Part shown: one piece after another, positions 13,782-17,952 of the stretch
Position numbering within the stretch: the stretch's first letter is position 1
Layout: each line of letters starts with the position of its first letter
Source: Candidatus Dormiibacterota bacterium
Lineage (GTDB): Bacteria; Chloroflexota; Dormibacteria; UBA8260; Bog-877
NCBI GenBank assembly: GCA_003164475.1
Contig: PLTL01000156.1
Location: forward strand, 1-17,952
DNA: 17,952 nucleotides
Direction: 5' to 3'
Notes under the pieces: model-generated
Seen by the model: only the letters and a program-made list of their open reading frames with translations
Told to the model about the DNA's origin: nothing
The model's database searches: none
Position numbers and translations under genes: made by a program

Positions 13782-14690
13782 TCATCCCGGCGGCTCGCCA
13801 GGCTTCATGAGCTCGGCGAGCCGGCTGAGGCCATCCATCACGCCGTGAGGTGAGGAGGGGGTGACGACCTGAACGGCGACGTGGTCGGCGCCGGCTTCGA
13901 GGTGACGGTGGACCATCGTGGTGAGCGTGTCGCCGTCTCCCCAGCCGATCAGCGAGTCGAAGAGGGGGTCACTGCCGGCGCCGCGCACGTCTGCCTCGGA
14001 GTAGCCGAGGCGGCGCAAGTTGCTGCGGTAGTTGTCCAACGCCAGGTAGGCGGAGACGTACGCGTCGGCATCCCGGCGTGCCATCCCCCGGCTCTCGGCC
14101 AGGACGACCGCCTGCTCGACCGCGAGGACCGGATGCGGTCCCAGGGTGGCGCGAGCCTGGTGTGTGTGCCGCTCAGAGACGAAGTAGGTGAAGACCCCGT
14201 CGGCCTGGCTCGCGGCAAGCTCCAGCATGCGCGGTCCTAGCGCCGCGATCAGCACCGCGGGACCGTCTTCCGGCGGTGGCCCGTCGTAGCGGCTCGCCCG
14301 CATCGCCGTCAGGTAGGAGGCCATGGCGGCGCGCGGCCGGCGGTAGTCATGGCCTCGGGCGTTGACCAGGGGCGGGTGGCTTACCCCCACCCCAAGCACG
14401 AAGCGGCCGGGCCACGCCTCGCTGAGCGTCCGGGCCGCGTTCATGGTGGCCACCGCGTCGCGGGCCCAGATGCTGGCGATGCCGGTTGCGACCACCAGGC
14501 GTTCCGTCGCGGCCAGCAGGATCGCGGCCAGGGTGAGTGGCTCGCGGCCGAACGCCTCGCCAACCCAGACGGTGCGATAGCCCATCGCCTCGATCTTCGC
14601 CGCGTCGCGCCGCAGCGCGGCCGCCGGCTCCAGCGAGAGGCGACCGAGGAAGACGCCGTACCGGCCCACCCGGCTGCGGAGATCGGTCAT
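13782..14690 (-). CDS. LLM-class oxidoreductase, probably F420-dependent (MSMEG_4141-like)
   Basis: A 302-aa luciferase-like TIM-barrel oxidoreductase. Characteristic segments are AMGYRTVWVGEAFGREPL, the strand ERLVVATGIASIWARD, GRFVLGVGVSHPPLV (about 96-110) and ALGPRMLELAASQADGV. These match the TIGR03620/MSMEG_4141-type group of probable F420-dependent enzymes; coenzyme F420 rather than FMN is inferred from that resemblance. The ATG at 14690 overlaps the metE stop (ATGA), so it is translated with methionine synthase. The substrate is unknown. F420 use supports an actinobacterial or Chloroflexota-like host. Confidence 0.87.
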   Translation of the reverse strand: MTDLRSRVGRYGVFLGRLSLEPAAALRRDAAKIEAMGYRTVWVGEAFGREPLTLAAILLAATERLVVATGIASIWARDAVATMNAARTLSEAWPGRFVLGVGVSHPPLVNARGHDYRRPRAAMASYLTAMRASRYDGPPPEDGPAVLIAALGPRMLELAASQADGVFTYFVSERHTHQARATLGPHPVLAVEQAVVLAESRGMARRDADAYVSAYLALDNYRSNLRRLGYSEADVRGAGSDPLFDSLIGWGDGDTLTTMVHRHLEAGADHVAVQVVTPSSPHGVMDGLSRLAELMKPGEPPG

Positions 14691-16888
14691 GCCGGTGGAT
14701 CCGGCGGGCTCTCCATCGAACCTCGCTCTCCGGGCATGGGCTGGGAGGCGAGCTCAGTGCGCACCTGACGGGCTGCCTCGACCATGGCCCGCAGCGAGGG
14801 CTCTACCTCATCGTAGCTGCGCGTCTTGAGGCCGCAGTCGGGGTTGATCCAGAGCTGCGCGAGAGGGAGGGACGCCGCCGCGGCGCGGATGCGCTCGGCG
14901 AGCTCCGCTGGGGTCGGAACCCGCGGCGAGTGCACGTCGTAGACGCCGGGGCCGACCTGGCGTTGGTATCCATACCCGGCGAGCTCGCCAGTCACCTCCA
15001 TGCGCGACCGGGCCGCCTCGAGGGAGATGACGTCGGCGTCGAGGGCGTCGATGGCGGGCAGGATGTCGCCGAAGTCCGCGTAGCACATGTGGGTGTGGAC
15101 CTGGGTCGCGTCGGCGGCGCCGGCCGTTGCCAGGCGGAAGCACCGCACCGCCCATTCCAGGTAAGCGCCGCGCTCCTCCCCGCGCAGGGGCAGGCCCTCC
15201 CGAAACGCCGGCTCGTCCACCTGGATGATGCCGACGCCGGCGGCCTCCAGGTCGCGGACCTCGTCGCGGATGGCCAGCGCGAGCTGGGCACAGGTATCGG
15301 CGAGATCCAGGTCGTCGCGGGGATAGGACCAGAGCAGCATCGTCACCGGGCCGGTGAGCATTCCCTTGACCGGCCGTCTGGTGAGCGACTGCGCGAAGGT
15401 CGTCCATTCGACGGTGATCGGGGCCGGCCGCGAGATGTCGCCGACGATGATCGGCGGCCGGGCGCACCTGGTCCCGTAGGACTGCACCCAGCCGTGCTCG
15501 GTGACAGCGAAGCCGCGCATCCGCTCGGCGAAGTACTCCACCATGTCGCTGCGCTCCGGCTCGCCGTGGACGAGGACATCCAGACCAATGTCCTCCTGCA
15601 TCTGGACGGCGCGCTGGATCTCGGTGCGGATGCGGCGCCGGTACTCGGCTTCCGTGATGCGGCTGCGATGGAGGTCAGCCCTCGCCGCGCGGATCGCGTG
15701 TGTCTGCGGGAATGACCCGATGGTGGTAGTCGGCAGCGGGGGGAGGCGCAGCCGCTCGCGCTGTCTTGCGGCCCGGATCTCGTAGGGCGCGCGCCGCGGT
15801 GCTCTCTCGGCGAGGACGCTGGCCAGGTGTCGATGCACCGCGGGGTCGCGGGTCAGCGGAGCCGACCGGCGGGCGTCGAGCAGGCGCCGGCTGTCCTCGA
15901 GAGCTGCCGCGATCGCGTCGTCGCCGTGGCTCAGCCCGCGGGCAAGCAGCGCCACCTCATCGACCTTCTGGCGGGCGAAGGCGAGCTGTGATCTGATCTC
16001 GGGGTCGAGCGCCGACTCCCGCGAGACGTCGTCGGGGACGTGGAGCAGCGAGCAGGAGGTCGACACCGCGATCTCTCCGGCCAGGCCGGAGAGCGATCGG
16101 AGCAGCCGGAGCGACGTGACCAGGTCGTTGACCCAGACACCGCGACCGTCGACGACGCCGGCCACCAGGAGGCGGTCGCCGAGCCCGCCGAGCTGCCGGA
16201 GCCGCTCGACCTCGGAACCTCCCCGTGTCAGGTCGAGCCCGACCCCCTCCACCGGTAGGTCGACGATGACGGGTAGCGCCGCGGCGGTGTGGCCGAAGGA
16301 GGTGGAGATCAGCAGGCGAGGGCGGCGGCCGATGGGGGCGAGACGCCGATAGGCGGTGCGCAGGGCGGAGAGGTCACTCGGGACGCGATCCTGGGCGAAG
16401 GCGCTCTCGTCGAGCTGCACCCATTCGGCGCCCTGGGCAGCGAGCCGCTCGAGGAGGTCGGCGTAGACATCGAGGAGCGGGTCGAGGAGAGTGAGCGGGT
16501 CGAATCCCGACTCGGCGATGGGCCGGGCCAGCAGCAGGAAGGTGACCGGGCCGAGCAGAACCGGCTTGGTGACGATCCCCAGTGCATGCGCCTCAGCGAA
16601 CTCATCGATCGGCTTGGTCGAGGAGAGCTCGAACCTTGTGCTCCGGTCCAGCTCGGGGACGATGTGGTGGTAGTTGGTGTCGAACCACTTGGTCATCTCC
16701 ATCGCCGGCGCCGTCATCGTTCCCTCGGAGCGGCCGCGGGCCATGGCGAAGTAGGTCTCGAGCTCGACGGGGCCGCCCCGATGGCCGAAGCGAGGTGGGA
16801 CGGCACCGACCATGGCGATGGTGTCGAGGACGTGGTCGTAGAGCGAGAAGTCGTTGGAGGGGATGAGGTCGATCCCGGCGTCTCGCAT
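14687..16888 (-). CDS. metE: Cobalamin-independent methionine synthase, N-terminally shortened
   Basis: A 733-aa enzyme transferring the methyl group of 5-methyltetrahydropteroyl-polyglutamate to homocysteine in the last step of methionine synthesis. The zinc site is complete: H600 and C602 (THMCYADF), E624 (SLEAARS) and C685 (NPDCGLKTR), with the 22- and 61-residue spacings of E. coli MetE. GSFPQT and QVDEPAFREGLPLR are also present. The first start codon is ATG 16888, but MetE homology continues 29 codons upstream (ALERHWAGEEP... aligns without gaps to AQESYWAGN... of E. coli) and stops at an in-frame TAG (16978-16976). No ATG, GTG or TTG lies between. The conserved GFPRxG and RELK start region, which contacts the folate polyglutamate tail, is missing in all frames. 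It may be a truncated but translated gene or a recent pseudogene. Confidence 0.88.
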   Translation of the reverse strand: MRDAGIDLIPSNDFSLYDHVLDTIAMVGAVPPRFGHRGGPVELETYFAMARGRSEGTMTAPAMEMTKWFDTNYHHIVPELDRSTRFELSSTKPIDEFAEAHALGIVTKPVLLGPVTFLLLARPIAESGFDPLTLLDPLLDVYADLLERLAAQGAEWVQLDESAFAQDRVPSDLSALRTAYRRLAPIGRRPRLLISTSFGHTAAALPVIVDLPVEGVGLDLTRGGSEVERLRQLGGLGDRLLVAGVVDGRGVWVNDLVTSLRLLRSLSGLAGEIAVSTSCSLLHVPDDVSRESALDPEIRSQLAFARQKVDEVALLARGLSHGDDAIAAALEDSRRLLDARRSAPLTRDPAVHRHLASVLAERAPRRAPYEIRAARQRERLRLPPLPTTTIGSFPQTHAIRAARADLHRSRITEAEYRRRIRTEIQRAVQMQEDIGLDVLVHGEPERSDMVEYFAERMRGFAVTEHGWVQSYGTRCARPPIIVGDISRPAPITVEWTTFAQSLTRRPVKGMLTGPVTMLLWSYPRDDLDLADTCAQLALAIRDEVRDLEAAGVGIIQVDEPAFREGLPLRGEERGAYLEWAVRCFRLATAGAADATQVHTHMCYADFGDILPAIDALDADVISLEAARSRMEVTGELAGYGYQRQVGPGVYDVHSPRVPTPAELAERIRAAAASLPLAQLWINPDCGLKTRSYDEVEPSLRAMVEAARQVRTELASQPMPGERGSMESPPDPPA

Positions 16889-16968
16889 CAGCGTCCACCA
16901 GCGGGCCCGGATGCGGCGAGCGGTGGAGTGGACCGTGGCGATCGGCTCTTCGCCCGCCCAGTGGCGCT

Positions 16969-16982
16969 CTAGGGCCTAGGGG
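16969..16982. repeat. Tandem 7-mer CTAGGGC/CTAGGGG at the broken metE 5' end
   Basis: CTAGGGC (16969-16975) is directly followed by CTAGGGG (16976-16982). The second copy supplies the in-frame TAG that ends metE homology. Removing one copy does not restore a MetE start, so the repeat marks rather than explains the break. Confidence 0.4.
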
Positions 16983-17133
16983 CGGCTGGATGGGGAGCAG
17001 CGTGTCACTCCTCGTGCACGGGGGCGACCCGCGCGACGTCTGGACCAGCGAACGCTCCGCGCCGCCCGAGTGGCGGCTCTACCTCATCCTCGTTCTGCTG
17101 CTCGGCGGCGCGGGCGTCCTTTCACTGTACCTC

Positions 17134-17262
17134 TCACAGCGTCGGCGGAACCGACGGGAGGAGACAGTCCTCGCGGCGCCGACGTTTCCGCAGCCCCCGG
17201 GCCAGCCTCTTAGGGTTCTTCTCGAAGGCGTTGGCGATCGCCGCCAGCTCCGCCGGGCTCAA
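17134..17262 (-). CDS. Possible 42-aa basic protein downstream of scpB
   Basis: A TTG-started frame in the space between scpB and metE. It begins LSPAELAAIANAFEKNPKRL in the translated frame (initiator Leu/Met), continues with a strongly basic RGLRKRRRRED and ends in PPTL. Codon third positions are almost all G or C in the first half, as in real genes here. GGAGGA abuts the start too closely for good initiation. It lies in the scpB frame after several stops. It may be a small gene, or the leftover of a gene lost when metE was truncated. It competes with the plus-strand frame over the same bases. Confidence 0.25.
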   Translation of the reverse strand: MSPAELAAIANAFEKNPKRLARGLRKRRRREDCLLPSVPPTL

Positions 17263-17286
17263 TCCTCCCCGCTACGGCCCCCCTCA

Positions 17287-17952
17287 TCAGTGCCGCTCCT
17301 CGCTGACGCCCGGATCCGGTCCCGGGGGACCTTGCGGCTCTCCGGACGCGGAGGTGGCGGGGTGGTCGAGCGCTCGTACATCGCCGTCGACCATCCCGAG
17401 CAGCCGCGCCCGCAGCTCGTCAAGGGAGATGGCGCCGGTCACCTCCAGGAGCTTGGCGGTGGCCTGGTAGAGGTGAGCGCGGCTGTCCGTGAGGTCGCGG
17501 CCCGTTCGGCGCAGCAGCCCCCACTCCACGAGCTGGGAGACGGTCTCGGCGGAGTCGACGCCCCGAACCTCGTCGATGCGCCGCCGGGTTGCCTGGCGGG
17601 CAAAGACCACGATGGAGAGGATCTCGATGTGGCGGTGGGTGAGCCGGGGTATGCGTTCCGCCTCAACAGCACGATCGGCGAGGAGGGTGAGCGTCCGGTG
17701 GGGCAGGAGGGCCACGGTCTCGCGGTCCTCGACCACCCGCATCCCCAAAGGGGCAAGGCGATCAGAGAGGTCGGATACGGCGGCGCAGATGCCGGTGATC
17801 GACGCCTCGAGGAGGAGGCTCGCTTCGCCGAGGGGGAGGGCGCGGCGGACGGCGAGGAGCGCCCCCAGTCGGGAGACCAGCCCGTCCTCGGGGGTGGGGC
17901 GAGGAAGAGGGACGAGATGCTCACCGGAGTCGAGGCCGAGCGCCTCGTGGAG
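17287..17952 (-). CDS. scpB: Segregation and condensation protein B (partial, N-terminus off the right edge)
   Basis: The frame is open from the right edge to the TGA at 17289-17287 (221 codons visible). ScpB, with ScpA and SMC, forms the bacterial condensin that organises the chromosome. The second winged-helix domain is clear: LTHRHIEILSIVVFARQATR, RRIDEVRGVDSAETVSQLVE, WGLLRRTGR and LYQATAKLLEVTG, matching the usual ALETLAIIAY.QPVTR.EIE.IRGV pattern. The first domain (ALLAVRRALPLGEASLLL and MRVVEDRETVALL) is divergent. The tail after LRARLLG is a Pro/Gly-rich low-complexity extension. The true start is outside the window; TTG 17748 is internal to the domain and is not the start. scpA would be expected just upstream, beyond the edge. 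Confidence 0.85.
   Translation of the reverse strand, partial: LHEALGLDSGEHLVPLPRPTPEDGLVSRLGALLAVRRALPLGEASLLLEASITGICAAVSDLSDRLAPLGMRVVEDRETVALLPHRTLTLLADRAVEAERIPRLTHRHIEILSIVVFARQATRRRIDEVRGVDSAETVSQLVEWGLLRRTGRDLTDSRAHLYQATAKLLEVTGAISLDELRARLLGMVDGDVRALDHPATSASGEPQGPPGPDPGVSEERH

Larger units (their letters stand above)
16990..17952 (+). other. Stretch without a secure gene, then an open plus-strand frame antisense to scpB
   Basis: Between the metE break and the scpB stop (16983-17286) there is no firmly supported gene. On the plus strand a frame opens at ATG 16990, preceded by AGGGG 7 nt upstream, and is open to the window end. Its first 60 residues look like a small single-pass membrane protein: a short polar N-terminus, WRLYLILVLLLGGAGVLSLYL and then basic QRRRNRR. 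Beyond about 17280 it only mirrors scpB codons and is Gly/Arg/Glu-rich, as antisense frames in GC-rich DNA usually are. The 5' part could be a remnant; the whole is probably not a gene. Confidence 0.2.

Noticed and set aside
14537..15715. 392-codon plus-strand frame
   Set aside because: Antisense of metE; Gly/Asp/Val/Arg-rich and without motifs, while metE has all zinc ligands.
16969..16982. 7-bp duplication as the cause of the metE truncation
   Set aside because: Deleting one copy shifts the frame but does not reveal a start codon or the GFPRxG/RELK region, so a larger rearrangement is needed.
1..17952. CRISPR arrays, tRNA or rRNA genes, insertion sequences, phage genes
   Set aside because: No regularly spaced repeats, cloverleaf-like segments, transposase or integrase motifs were seen.

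Overview
The window is high-GC, tightly packed bacterial DNA. GTG and TTG starts, ATGA-type gene overlaps, one probable leaderless transcript and a luciferase-like oxidoreductase of an F420-dependent type point to Actinomycetota or a Chloroflexota/Dormibacterota-like lineage. This placement is an inference: there is no rRNA, tRNA or ribosomal protein marker here.

Left part (1-9874). A partial AbiEii-like nucleotidyltransferase (leftward, runs off the left edge) lies downstream of a leftward APC-superfamily permease. The permease is divergent from a rightward eight-gene operon (2435-9874). The operon encodes a DeoR-family regulator, a BtpA/SgcQ-family TIM-barrel protein, a calcineurin-like phosphoesterase, an FGGY carbohydrate kinase, a sugar-phosphate isomerase/epimerase, an alpha/beta hydrolase, a second BtpA/SgcQ paralog and a HAD phosphatase. 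Most junctions overlap or are nearly contiguous. The 150-bp divergent region holds two face-to-face promoters and two direct TCGAACA repeats that look like an operator. Taken together this reads as an uncharacterised carbohydrate or polyol catabolic system: uptake by the permease, hydrolysis, phosphorylation, epimerisation, then processing by the two functionally unknown BtpA-like barrels. Regulator, BtpA-like protein and epimerase recall the poorly understood E. coli sgc operon, but no PTS is present. This operon is the best candidate for a novel system in the window.

Middle part (9905-12162, all leftward). There is a C-terminal remnant of a GH13 alpha-glucosidase-like gene, a small cupin, a D-2-hydroxyacid dehydrogenase, and an unrecognised 107-aa protein translationally coupled to the dehydrogenase. 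A perfect 7-bp-arm inverted repeat upstream of the 107-aa gene is a likely operator.

Right part (12295-17952). A COG2345/SufR-like regulator with a cysteine-containing C-terminus and a leaderless GTG start is divergent from a hemerythrin-DUF2249 fusion protein, which suggests oxygen, nitric-oxide or iron stress sensing. Next come an F420-type LLM oxidoreductase and cobalamin-independent methionine synthase metE (both leftward, ATGA-coupled). The metE gene keeps all zinc ligands but has lost the first ~21 codons that encode the conserved RELK region. An ambiguous ~300-bp stretch follows, and then the 3' part of scpB (leftward, cut by the right edge).
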